From assembly GCA_019636835.1 (NCBI GenBank), contig JAHBWU010000033.1:1-39358 (forward strand): DNA of 39,358 nucleotides. Direction: 5' to 3'. How positions within the stretch are numbered: the stretch's first letter is position 1; each line of letters starts with the position of its first letter. The position numbers and the translations under genes were made by a program. Below are positions 24,822 to 32,888 of this stretch, in pieces. Below the pieces are notes generated by a model that did no database searches, had not been told where the DNA came from, and saw nothing but the letters and a program-made list of their open reading frames with translations. Source of the DNA: Nitrospira sp. (GTDB lineage Bacteria > Nitrospirota > Nitrospiria > Nitrospirales > Nitrospiraceae).

Positions 24822-26125
24822 TGGATCTGTTCATACCATGGCTGTTGACCGGCGTTCCGTTCGCCGGTGCGCTCGTGTGTCTGGCCTATTGGTCCGATCC
24901 CTATCGGGTGAAGATATCCACGATCGTCTGGTCCGTCATCAGCCTTGCATCAATCGCCGGAGTCGCCCACCGGCTTCCGACTCCGTCCGATGGTCTCTTA
25001 CCGTTCTATTTACTGCCGATCGCGGCCGTGGTGTCCTCATTAGGCCAGCCGGTTCACGAGAACCATCGGCTCTCCTGGACCATGACCTTGGTCTTTCTCG
25101 GTTTGGGCATGGGCGTGCTCACCGCCGGGAATCCGTTCGGCACGCTGTGCCAGATCTCACTCATGCTGATCATCATGTTTCTCCTGTACCATCACCACAC
25201 CACACTCTGGCCCATCTCCTGGTGGGGCATCGGCTCCTTCGCGGTCGGTATCGTCGGCGCGGGCCTTTCTCTCGCGTCTGAACCGCCCCTCTCATCGGTG
25301 GCATCCTTGGCAACCTGTGCCGTTCTGTTGCCGCTCATGCCCTTTCATAACGGGTATCTCACGGCGCTGACCAGACTGCCGGGTAGCTTGCCGCCGTTCA
25401 TTGTGTTGCTGCTGCCCGTGCTCGGCCTTCACGGACTGGCGACAGCCATGCCGACGATGCCGAATGAATTTGTTTCAGTCGTCAGCCTCTTGGCCCTGGT
25501 CAGTTCGCTCTACGGCGCGATCAAGGCGCTGGCCCAGTCGCGCGTCCGTCTCTTGGTCGGTTACGGCAGCGTCTCCTTCTTTTCGATCCTCTGGTGGTTT
25601 GTGGCTGGAGCCCACGCGGCGACTCCGCGCTCGGCCGTGTTGGCCGGAGCAGTCGGCCTCGCTACCGGCGGGCTGTTGGTTGCCTGGCAGGTGATCCGTA
25701 CGAGATACGGAGACGATGTGGACCCGCAGGCCATCAGCGGCCTGGCAACGGCGATGCCGAAATATGCAGTCCTGTTTTCTTTGTTGGGTCTTGCGGCCAT
25801 GGGAATTCCGCCCTTCGGGGTGTTCGCGGGGTTCATGGGACTGCTGCTGACGGCACCGCCTTCTTCAACGATCGGCCTGTTCATCGCGCTCACGGCCTGG
25901 CTTGCCGCCTCGTGGTACATCATGCAGATGGTGCAACAGTTGCTTTTCGGCGCTCGCCGGCCGGATTTACGCTATGCGGACCTCCGGCGCCCCGAATTTA
26001 CATCGCTGTTGATCGTGGTACTGGCCCTGCTGGCGCTTGGCTTAGCCCCGACCAGTTTGTATTCGCCGGATCAGACTCCAAATACGACTGTCGCCATGGA
26101 GCGACCTCTCGCATGGAACCGCTAG
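24821..26125 (+). CDS. Divergent NuoM/N-like membrane subunit of the DAB cluster
   Basis: 434 residues, about 12-14 hydrophobic helices. Start at 24821 overlaps the dabB2 stop (TGATG); the GTG at 24809 is less likely. It aligns only loosely with NuoM/NuoN: LLPLMPFHNGYLTALTRLPG stands where NuoM has K-x-G-x-FPFH-x-WLP, and AQSRVRLLVGYGSVSFFSIL stands for D-x-KR-x-LAYSS. The conserved TM7 lysine is absent, so it may not translocate ions itself. YAVLFSLLGLAAMGIPPFGVFAGFM is the antiporter-like GIPP-x-xGF block. It ends 13 bases inside dabA, so it is certainly co-translated. Probable role: extra membrane anchor or ion-path partner for DabA. Confidence 0.75.
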   Translation: MDLFIPWLLTGVPFAGALVCLAYWSDPYRVKISTIVWSVISLASIAGVAHRLPTPSDGLLPFYLLPIAAVVSSLGQPVHENHRLSWTMTLVFLGLGMGVLTAGNPFGTLCQISLMLIIMFLLYHHHTTLWPISWWGIGSFAVGIVGAGLSLASEPPLSSVASLATCAVLLPLMPFHNGYLTALTRLPGSLPPFIVLLLPVLGLHGLATAMPTMPNEFVSVVSLLALVSSLYGAIKALAQSRVRLLVGYGSVSFFSILWWFVAGAHAATPRSAVLAGAVGLATGGLLVAWQVIRTRYGDDVDPQAISGLATAMPKYAVLFSLLGLAAMGIPPFGVFAGFMGLLLTAPPSSTIGLFIALTAWLAASWYIMQMVQQLLFGARRPDLRYADLRRPEFTSLLIVVLALLALGLAPTSLYSPDQTPNTTVAMERPLAWNR

Positions 26126-29100
26126 ATCACGTGACCGACATTGAATCCAGGCGAATGGAATTGCGCGGAGTCGTCCGCCTTGCGGGGGAAGTCATCGCGC
26201 AATACTGGCCGATGCGGACTTTCGTCCATCACAATCCATTACACAGTATTGAATATTTGCCGTTCGAAGAAGCCGTCAAGCGCGGGAAGCGGTTTATGGG
26301 CGGCAACGGTTATCTTCCCAGCCATCTGTATCGCGAATACCTCAAGGCCGGCCGAATCCTGTCAACTCATCTCGATGACGCAGTCAAGCCGCGAGTCGTC
26401 GATAAGCACGTCACCCTCGGGTCGCACACCGTCGCGCACAGCTCGGTCTTGCGCGCCTGTCTGGCTGAGGGACTTTGCTCTCCGGCCATGGAACCTCTTG
26501 ATGATCAACTGGATGACCCCGACAAGCCGTTGATCAACGCACTCGCCCATAAGCTGGAGCGTGTACTTCTTCCTTTTTCACTGGATGACCGAATCCGAAA
26601 AGTCGTGGATGAGAACCAATCCGCGCTGTGCCGATGGCTCACGCTTTCGCATTGGTGCGACGACACGCTCGGCACACAGATCGTCCAGCAGATCAACGAG
26701 CAAATGATCAAGTGGTGCGGAGCCTTCCTGGACGAGGGTCACGCCACATGGGTCATGCCTGGGCGCGAAAAGGGTCTGTATGAAGCCTGGAAGGCCATGG
26801 CCTCCCACGAATGGTCTCCCTGTGGAATCAAAGACAGTTGCAGGAAGATCGCCCGGCTACCGGACCATCCCGAGGACGCGCTCCTCGAAAGCCTGGATGC
26901 ACTGGGAATTCCCTCAGAACTCCTCCAAGACTATTTATCGCTGCAATTGACGGCGCTGCCGGGCTGGGCCGGCTTCATCAAGTGGCGTGGGGAAGAACGT
27001 GACTACCCCTGGCAGCAAGCATTCCCCGTCGGTCTGGTGAAGTTTCTGGCGATTCGTCTCTGGTACGCGCGTGAACTGGTCCACCAGGTTTGCAAGGATC
27101 ATCTCGATATCGACGGGCGATACGAGGCCGTGATGGCCTACATGCGTGATTATCCCGAAGAATACTATCTTCGACGGCAGCGGGTGGCGGGGCGTTTGCC
27201 CGCTCTCTATGCCGAGGAGGTCGACCGACTCTCGCATCGGAAGGGGCAAAGCTGGAACAATATTCTCACACGGTACCGTACTGAAGTCATTCCCCGGCTG
27301 CAAGCAGCTGTTCGTCGTGGAGCTGCGCGGCGGCTTCTCGCCTTGGCTCATTCGTTGAACATTGATGCAAACGCACTCGCTGAAAGCGCCCCTGCGGACC
27401 TCAAGCAAGTCGTCGACTGGATGGAGGCTTTTCCTGAATCGGACCATGGACCGGTGTGGCTCAAAGCCCTGGAAGCCGGCTACCAGGAACAACTATTGGG
27501 ACACTTACACGCGCGGACCGAGAACACCGCTTCCTCTGAGACGGCCCGCCCATACTCACAGTCGGTCTACTGCATCGACGTGCGTTCCGAACCGTTCCGT
27601 CGCCATCTCGAATCGGTCGGCCCGCACGAGACCTATGGCTTCGCCGGTTTCTTTGCCGCCTTTATCCGTTATCGAGCCTGGGGAAAGGAACATGATACGG
27701 AACAGTTCCCGGTGATCATGCGGGCGAAGAACGAGGTGCGCGAGATTCCGCGCAGCTATCTTGATCATAAGGTATCGCTGCACGCGGCGCGGGCCAAGTG
27801 GGTGCATGCGGGTCATACGCTCCTGCACGATCTGAAAGAAAATGTCGTGACCCCCTATGTCATGGTGGAATCGCTCGGCTGGTTTTACGGCCTGCCGATT
27901 TTCGGCAAGACATTGATCCCGGCGCTCTATCAGCGCTGGACCGCCTGGTTGCGACGCCTGTTCGTCCCCTCTTTGGCCACCACGTTGACGATCGACAAAC
28001 TGGCGCCGGGTGAAACTGCGGAGATGCTGGAAGCGGAACAACAAGCCGTGATCAGGGAGGCCTTGCACGAACAACTCGGTCTTCGCAGTTTCCGTATCAC
28101 GCCCGCGCTCGTCGAAGGCTTGCGCCAACGCGCGCTGACATTGGAAGGAGACCCGGAGCCGCCGATCCCTGCCGAAGAAATCGAGCGGGTCGGACTTACA
28201 CCGGAGACAATCGACGCATTTGTCGAAACCCTGCGTCGGCAATACGATCTGACGGCGCGATCCGCGTCACGACACAAGGAACGGCTCACCAGAACCGGTT
28301 TCACCTTGGAAGAGCAGGTCCTGACCGTCGACACTGCGCTCCGTATGATGGGGCTGACGAAGAACTTCGCGCGGCTTGTCCTCTTCTGCGCCCACGGGAG
28401 TACGTCGGACAACAATCCCTACGAATCCGCGCTCGATTGCGGGGCCTGCGGCGGCAATGAAGGCAAGCCCAATGCGCGTGCCCTCGCGATGATGGCGAAC
28501 AATCCCAAGGTCCGCGAGCGAATCGCCAAACTGGGGATCACCATCCCATCCGACACGCATTTTCTCGCCGGCCAGATGGATACAACCACCGATACCATAC
28601 AACTTTTCGACCTCGAAGACGCCCCGCCTACCCATCGCGCAGACATGGCCCGACTTCAGGAAGATCTCAAAGAAGCCTCCGCACTCACCAGTCAAGAACG
28701 TTGTGCGCGCTTCCCCGATATTCAGCAAGTCGTCACGGAGACGGAAGCCGAGGCGCAGGTCCGCAGACGGAGCGTGGACTGGAGTCAAGTCAGACCGGAG
28801 TGGGGCCTCTCAAACAATACGTCGTTCCTGATCGGGCGGCGGGAACTGACGAAAGGACTGGACCTGGGCGGGCGTGTCTTCCTGCACTCATACGATTATC
28901 GAGAAGATCCCAGCAATCGGCTGCTCGAAGTGCTGCTCACGGCCCCGCAAGTCGTGGCGCAGTGGATCAATATGGAGCATTATTTCTCCGCCGTCGACAA
29001 CGAGGTCTACGGCAGCGGAAGCAAGATCTACCATAACGTGGTCGGCCGGCTCGGCATCATGTCCGGACCTTGGAGCGATCTCCGGCTTGGATTGGCCAGA

Positions 29101-29322
29101 CAAACCGTCATGAGCGGTGAAGGCGCCTACCATGAACCGATGCGGCTGCTGACGATTATCGAAGCGCCCCGTGCGCGAATCGAGAAATTGATTGCCCGGC
29201 ACGATGTCTTACAGCACTTTTATCACAACGAGTGGGTCCATTTGGTTGCGCTCGATCCTGAAGAACGGAAATGGTATCGCTATCGTCCCGATGGGACCTG
29301 GCACCCGATCGTGATACCTTAG
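26113..29322 (+). CDS. dabA: DabA (DUF2309) carbonic-anhydrase-like subunit
   Basis: 1069 residues. The start at 26113 follows GGAG by 11 bases; reading further upstream only translates the previous gene in another frame. The beta-carbonic-anhydrase-like zinc ligands are all present: Cys487 and Asp489 in VYCIDVRSEPF, His761 in FCAHGSTSDNNPYE and Cys776 in LDCGACGGNEG, with the same 2- and 15-residue spacings as in Halothiobacillus DabA (C351, D353, H524, C539). The N-terminal YWPMRTFVHHNPLHSIEYLPFEEA block is typical of DUF2309. The two halves of the site are about 100 residues further apart than in Halothiobacillus. It is a peripheral cytoplasmic protein that binds the DabB membrane module and makes bicarbonate from CO2 vectorially. 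Confidence 0.92.
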   Translation: MEPLDHVTDIESRRMELRGVVRLAGEVIAQYWPMRTFVHHNPLHSIEYLPFEEAVKRGKRFMGGNGYLPSHLYREYLKAGRILSTHLDDAVKPRVVDKHVTLGSHTVAHSSVLRACLAEGLCSPAMEPLDDQLDDPDKPLINALAHKLERVLLPFSLDDRIRKVVDENQSALCRWLTLSHWCDDTLGTQIVQQINEQMIKWCGAFLDEGHATWVMPGREKGLYEAWKAMASHEWSPCGIKDSCRKIARLPDHPEDALLESLDALGIPSELLQDYLSLQLTALPGWAGFIKWRGEERDYPWQQAFPVGLVKFLAIRLWYARELVHQVCKDHLDIDGRYEAVMAYMRDYPEEYYLRRQRVAGRLPALYAEEVDRLSHRKGQSWNNILTRYRTEVIPRLQAAVRRGAARRLLALAHSLNIDANALAESAPADLKQVVDWMEAFPESDHGPVWLKALEAGYQEQLLGHLHARTENTASSETARPYSQSVYCIDVRSEPFRRHLESVGPHETYGFAGFFAAFIRYRAWGKEHDTEQFPVIMRAKNEVREIPRSYLDHKVSLHAARAKWVHAGHTLLHDLKENVVTPYVMVESLGWFYGLPIFGKTLIPALYQRWTAWLRRLFVPSLATTLTIDKLAPGETAEMLEAEQQAVIREALHEQLGLRSFRITPALVEGLRQRALTLEGDPEPPIPAEEIERVGLTPETIDAFVETLRRQYDLTARSASRHKERLTRTGFTLEEQVLTVDTALRMMGLTKNFARLVLFCAHGSTSDNNPYESALDCGACGGNEGKPNARALAMMANNPKVRERIAKLGITIPSDTHFLAGQMDTTTDTIQLFDLEDAPPTHRADMARLQEDLKEASALTSQERCARFPDIQQVVTETEAEAQVRRRSVDWSQVRPEWGLSNNTSFLIGRRELTKGLDLGGRVFLHSYDYREDPSNRLLEVLLTAPQVVAQWINMEHYFSAVDNEVYGSGSKIYHNVVGRLGIMSGPWSDLRLGLARQTVMSGEGAYHEPMRLLTIIEAPRARIEKLIARHDVLQHFYHNEWVHLVALDPEERKWYRYRPDGTWHPIVIP

Positions 29323-29376
29323 AAACGGAGTCCGTTTGAGAGAGATCGAAAACAGGCCGGGAAAGGAGAATACCCG

Positions 29377-29715
29377 ATGGGTTTGATCTTGCATCCGATG
29401 AAGGAGATTCGCGTGATCGTCGCGGGGGAACATCGGGCGTTTGTCACCGATCTGTTGGATCGAGTGAAAGCGACCGGCTACACGATTATCGGAAATATTT
29501 CAGGCAAAGGACACCATGGGGTACGCGAGGCGCATTTCATGTTCAGCGAACAGGAGAGCCTTGAAATTGTCATGACGGTCGTGCCGGAAGAAAAAGTTGA
29601 ACCGATTCTCGCGGGTCTCCGTCCGCTCTTCGAGCGGCATTCCGGCTTCATGCTGGTCGCCGACGTCGCAGTCAGCCGACAGGAATACTTTGGGAAGAAA
29701 GGCACTAAACAGTGA
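29377..29715 (+). CDS. PII-like regulatory protein, dab operon
   Basis: 112 residues, ferredoxin-like PII fold: KEIRVIVAGEHRAFVTDLLD, then VKATGYTIIGNISGKGHHGV, LEIVMTVVPEEKVEPILAGL and LVADVAVSRQEYF. It keeps the GKG-x-x-G turn but lacks the canonical T-loop tyrosine and the C-terminal nucleotide residues of GlnB, so it is a PII-like protein. Such proteins often accompany carbon transporters (for instance SbtB with SbtA). Ribosome binding site AAGGAGAAT upstream. Likely binds an adenine nucleotide or bicarbonate-related ligand and gates DabA/DabB. It starts 54 bases after dabA, in the operon. Confidence 0.8.
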   Translation: MGLILHPMKEIRVIVAGEHRAFVTDLLDRVKATGYTIIGNISGKGHHGVREAHFMFSEQESLEIVMTVVPEEKVEPILAGLRPLFERHSGFMLVADVAVSRQEYFGKKGTKQ

Positions 29716-29744
29716 GGGCATAGGACAGCTTCTAGTCCATTACG

Positions 29745-30050
29745 TTACACATGTTCTTCACAGGGAAACGAAAACACCTTGAGAGGGATCGGGGTGTCTT
29801 GAGAAACCGCTTTTCGTGCGGCATGCAGGGCTTGCAGTGCGCTGACTGCTTTGGCGGCCTGCTCCGGTGAAAGGACTGCAAAAATGATCGCATTCGTGTC
29901 AGGGTTGAGGAAGGTCCCAAACACTCTCCCGCTGACTCCCTTCCCCATGACGTTGCTCATGATGGTGTAAGCCTTGACATCATTACGTTGCAGGAGTTCC
30001 TCCAAGTCAGTTATCATCGAGTCTCTGGCCACAATGATCAGCGTTCTCAT
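29745..30050 (-). CDS. Second PII-like protein, convergent
   Basis: 101 residues: MRTLIIVARDSMITDLEELL, VKAYTIMSNVMGKGVSGRVF, FLNPDTNAIIFAVLSPEQAA, and a C-terminal PIPLKVFSFPCEEHV. Same betaalphabeta order as the first PII-like protein and the same N-x-x-GKG-x-x-G motif, but transcribed towards it, with only 29 bases between the stops. A separate promoter would allow different control. No canonical T-loop residues. It might form heterotrimers with or compete against the operon-encoded copy; this is inference. The GAGAAGGGA region upstream is a plausible ribosome binding site. Confidence 0.7.
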   Translation of the reverse strand: MRTLIIVARDSMITDLEELLQRNDVKAYTIMSNVMGKGVSGRVFGTFLNPDTNAIIFAVLSPEQAAKAVSALQALHAARKAVSQDTPIPLKVFSFPCEEHV

Positions 30051-30466
30051 GTGCGCACCATCCCTTCTCTTCTCAACGCTATCCAGGTCTTACGTTTGAC
30101 AAACAGGAAGTATGTTTGAAACAGCGGGTCTGTCGGCAATAGGTACTGCCCGGTCGCTTCATTTCCTGGAGCGGTTTCAAGAATCTGTACTCCCTATGCC
30201 AGCAAACGACTCGCTGGACCAGGACGGTCAAGAGCGTTTAGTTAGATTATTATATGACGTTATTTTCCGCGTGGGCATCAACCCCTAATCACTATGGGGT
30301 CTTATCAAAGTCTGTTTTGATGGCTTTGATTCACACCTCCACCCACCTAGCGCCGTGTGACGGCAGGTCGGCAACCATTTCACCCTCCACTCTGAGCAAC
30401 TGTCTTTATAGCGCAAATCGTTCAACGTGACAGGTACGGAAATCTGCGTCGATTGGTAATGAGTGG
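30051..30466. other. Intergenic region, no gene seen
   Basis: 416 bases between the divergent PII-like gene's start and the end of the haem-protein gene. A 5-bp hairpin ACCCC/GGGGT lies near 30281-30300 without a clear T-run, and a direct repeat GTTTGA occurs near 30094 and 30114. A short ORF here has no ribosome binding site or homology. Nothing stronger. Confidence 0.4.
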
Positions 30467-31045
30467 TCACTGCTTGCCCAGCGGGAATTCGATGATCAAG
30501 CCACCCATAACGTCACCAGCTTGATAATCCTTCTTTGGACTGTCGGGATGGCTGTTATGACAGGTCACGCAAGACGGACTGAGCGCAATATCGGCATAAA
30601 TCGCCTGAAAGTAGGAGTGCCCATTGATCTTGACGATACGCGTGGCCGGACGTTCTGGTTTGGCTATGACTGTTTCCAGACTCTTCTTATCGATCTCATT
30701 GCGGGGGCCATTCTTCCGATTAATCGGCCACAGACTGATCAATTGGTACCGGAGTCCAGTGGATTGGGTCGAGAACATCTGGCTGGTCTCATTCACAATC
30801 TGAACAGGCAGAGGGACGGTTTTTTTCTGATTGCGCCACTCGCCACTCGCTCTGGCGGCTTCCTGCTCTTCTAAGGGGGCGACGACATGAGCCGTGTAGA
30901 ACGCCCGATGGCTTTCCACAACCGCATGAACATAGTCTGCAACAACTTCCGGCGATAAGCCACGCGTATCCGCCGCGCCTCCCTGCATCGGAAACCATGT
31001 CACGACAATCAAGGGGATGACGATGAGGCTACTCCATTTCATCAT
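30467..31045 (-). CDS. Tll0287-like (DUF3365) monohaem protein
   Basis: 192 residues from the ATG at 31045, which follows GGAGG by ten bases; the longer reading from 31159 has no signal. Signal MMKWSSLIVIPLIVVTWFPM with cleavage near QGGAADT, so periplasmic. The sensory-type Tll0287 fold is indicated by VNETSQMF, RYQLISLWPINRKNGPRNEI, and the haem motif SPSCVTCHNSHPDSPKKDYQ (CxxCH) with the typical VMGGLIIEFPL after it. It probably binds haem c and senses redox state or a gas. It lies downstream of the efflux operon (142-base gap), a loose link. Confidence 0.75.
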   Translation of the reverse strand: MMKWSSLIVIPLIVVTWFPMQGGAADTRGLSPEVVADYVHAVVESHRAFYTAHVVAPLEEQEAARASGEWRNQKKTVPLPVQIVNETSQMFSTQSTGLRYQLISLWPINRKNGPRNEIDKKSLETVIAKPERPATRIVKINGHSYFQAIYADIALSPSCVTCHNSHPDSPKKDYQAGDVMGGLIIEFPLGKQ

Positions 31046-31187
31046 GTCACTATTTCCTCCGCCGACTTCACCATATCTCACAGACTGCCACATATGGTGA
31101 CCAGCCTTGTCTTGGATGGAACAGTGCCGTCTCCAAATCTCGGCCTGATGACCCGGCACTCCTCTCTCGCGTGATGTGACACCCCCG

Positions 31188-32843
31188 TCACGGATTACTC
31201 CCGGTTGCCAGAGGAGCCTTGGGGGTTGTCAGATCGTTATAGGGCTTAGCTGATTCACCAACATTGACATCGATCCCGCCAACCGGCTTGGGTTTGTCGA
31301 GATCGGAATATTGGAAAATACCGAAAGGCTGAATCTCGTCATCGGAAGGGAGTTGACCACGATTCCACCCCCCGCCAAACGCGCGAATGAGGTCGACGGA
31401 AGACTTCAGGAGTTCCGTCTTGATCTCCACCGAGGTGATGCGAGCCTCGAGCGTGCCGAGCTGGGAAAAAATCACTTCGAGACTGTTCGCGAGACCGCCC
31501 TTGTAGAGTTGCATCGTGAGAGTTTGCGTTTTAAAATTCGCCCCGACCGCAGCATCCTGTCGCTCGCCGGCAACCGTCAGCCGGTTCGTGAGAGTCAAAT
31601 TGTTCGCTACTTCACGAAAGGCTTTGAGTACGGTCGACCGATAGAGGTCTTCCGTCTCGCGATAGGCCGACCATGCCTGTTGTAATTGCGCTCGCCGATA
31701 CCCGCTTTGGAAGATCGGCAGCGACACCTCTGAGCCGTACGACCAAAAACTATTGGCCAGTTTGATCAGACTGTATCCGTCTTCGAAGCCCCCCCCAACC
31801 CGGAACGCCACATTGGGGAAAAACGCGGCACGGGCGATGCCGATGGTGCGGTTAGCCTGGGCCATCCGCCGCTCCATCATGGCGACGTCGGGACGACGCT
31901 CGAGTAGGGTGGACGGGAGCGATTTGGGAATCGCAAATTTTGCCACCAGAAGCTCGTCCACCGGTTCGACCCTGAAACTGTCCGGCGTCAAATTGACCAA
32001 GACGGCGATCGCCTGTTCAGCCACCTGGCGCTGACCTTCAATCCTCGCCAATCTCGTCTCTGTGCTGAAGAGCAATGATTCAATACGAGCCACGTCGAGC
32101 GCCGAGGCAATTTTCCCAGCGAACTGGGTGCTCACTACATTGAGGGTGTTGCGGTAGAGGTCAATCGATTGCTTGTAGATCGCCAGCTGGGCGTCAAAGC
32201 CGCGGAGGGTGAAATAATTCGCCGCAACCTCGGCTTGCAGGCTCAGCCTCGCCAGCCCATACTCGGCGGCACTTTCTTCGGCTCGATAGACCTCCGCTTG
32301 TGCGGCATTGCGGAGGGCCGACCAGAAATCGGGTTCCCACGAGGCCAGTCCCTTCAGTTCCATGGTGGCTTCTTGCGTGTGAACACCTTCCGCTTCGGGA
32401 CGAAAGAGGCGGTGATCCGACTGTCGATTATGGGAGCCGCCGAACCCGATGCCCGCCTGCGGAAAATACTGGGCTCGGGCCTTCATCATCATATCCCGCG
32501 CTTGCACAAACCGCTCGGCGGCAGCATGAAGATCAGGATTGGCATCCACGGCCTGCTCGATCAGTTTGTCCAACACTGGATCATTATAGAGCTTCCACCA
32601 GTCCGGACGGAGTGCTCCATCGGCGGGTTTTGCCTCCACAAATGGACTCGAGCCATGCCACGAATCAGGAACGACGTATTGCGGCGGCTCATACTTAGGC
32701 GCCAGATTAACCGCCGGGAACCAACCGCATGCCGACAGATTCAAGATCGTCAGCAAGAGGACGCATCGCCATAACCAGGTAGGCCGGATGGGTGTCATTG
32801 TCTGTCTGTTTGCAAACCGATAGCGCTCGGGGTTACCCGTCAT
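31188..32843 (-). CDS. Outer-membrane efflux lipoprotein (TolC/NodT family)
   Basis: 551 residues. The signal ends LNLSAC, so Cys39 is lipid-modified (or Cys24 if translation begins at the internal MTPIRPTWLW, which would be a cleaner signal but has a weaker ribosome binding site). Next comes APKYEPPQYVVPDSW, the start of NodT/CusC-type factors, then two repeated helical/beta halves: SLQAEVAANYFTLRGFDAQL and LKAFREVANNLTLTNRLTVA mark the outer-membrane efflux protein domain. RRPDVAMMERRMAQANRTIG is a conserved block. Forms the trimeric exit duct for the pump encoded upstream. 45 bases after the adaptor gene. Confidence 0.88.
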   Translation of the reverse strand: MTGNPERYRFANRQTMTPIRPTWLWRCVLLLTILNLSACGWFPAVNLAPKYEPPQYVVPDSWHGSSPFVEAKPADGALRPDWWKLYNDPVLDKLIEQAVDANPDLHAAAERFVQARDMMMKARAQYFPQAGIGFGGSHNRQSDHRLFRPEAEGVHTQEATMELKGLASWEPDFWSALRNAAQAEVYRAEESAAEYGLARLSLQAEVAANYFTLRGFDAQLAIYKQSIDLYRNTLNVVSTQFAGKIASALDVARIESLLFSTETRLARIEGQRQVAEQAIAVLVNLTPDSFRVEPVDELLVAKFAIPKSLPSTLLERRPDVAMMERRMAQANRTIGIARAAFFPNVAFRVGGGFEDGYSLIKLANSFWSYGSEVSLPIFQSGYRRAQLQQAWSAYRETEDLYRSTVLKAFREVANNLTLTNRLTVAGERQDAAVGANFKTQTLTMQLYKGGLANSLEVIFSQLGTLEARITSVEIKTELLKSSVDLIRAFGGGWNRGQLPSDDEIQPFGIFQYSDLDKPKPVGGIDVNVGESAKPYNDLTTPKAPLATGSNP

Positions 32844-32888
32844 GATAATCCTGTCCGTTTATCGATGTTAGAAGAGAGATTTAGGTGA

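Noticed and set aside
25594..26112. Upstream extension of the dabA reading frame
   Set aside because: It overlaps the NuoM/N-like gene in another frame, shows Arg/Gly-rich shadow composition and no homology; dabA starts naturally at 26113.
21236..26125. Respiratory complex I (nuoL/nuoM) operon
   Set aside because: No other nuo genes present and the next gene is DUF2309 DabA; TM5 glutamate is missing.
27556..28242. 228-codon ORF antisense to dabA
   Set aside because: Shadow frame; composition mirrors codon usage of dabA, no domain.
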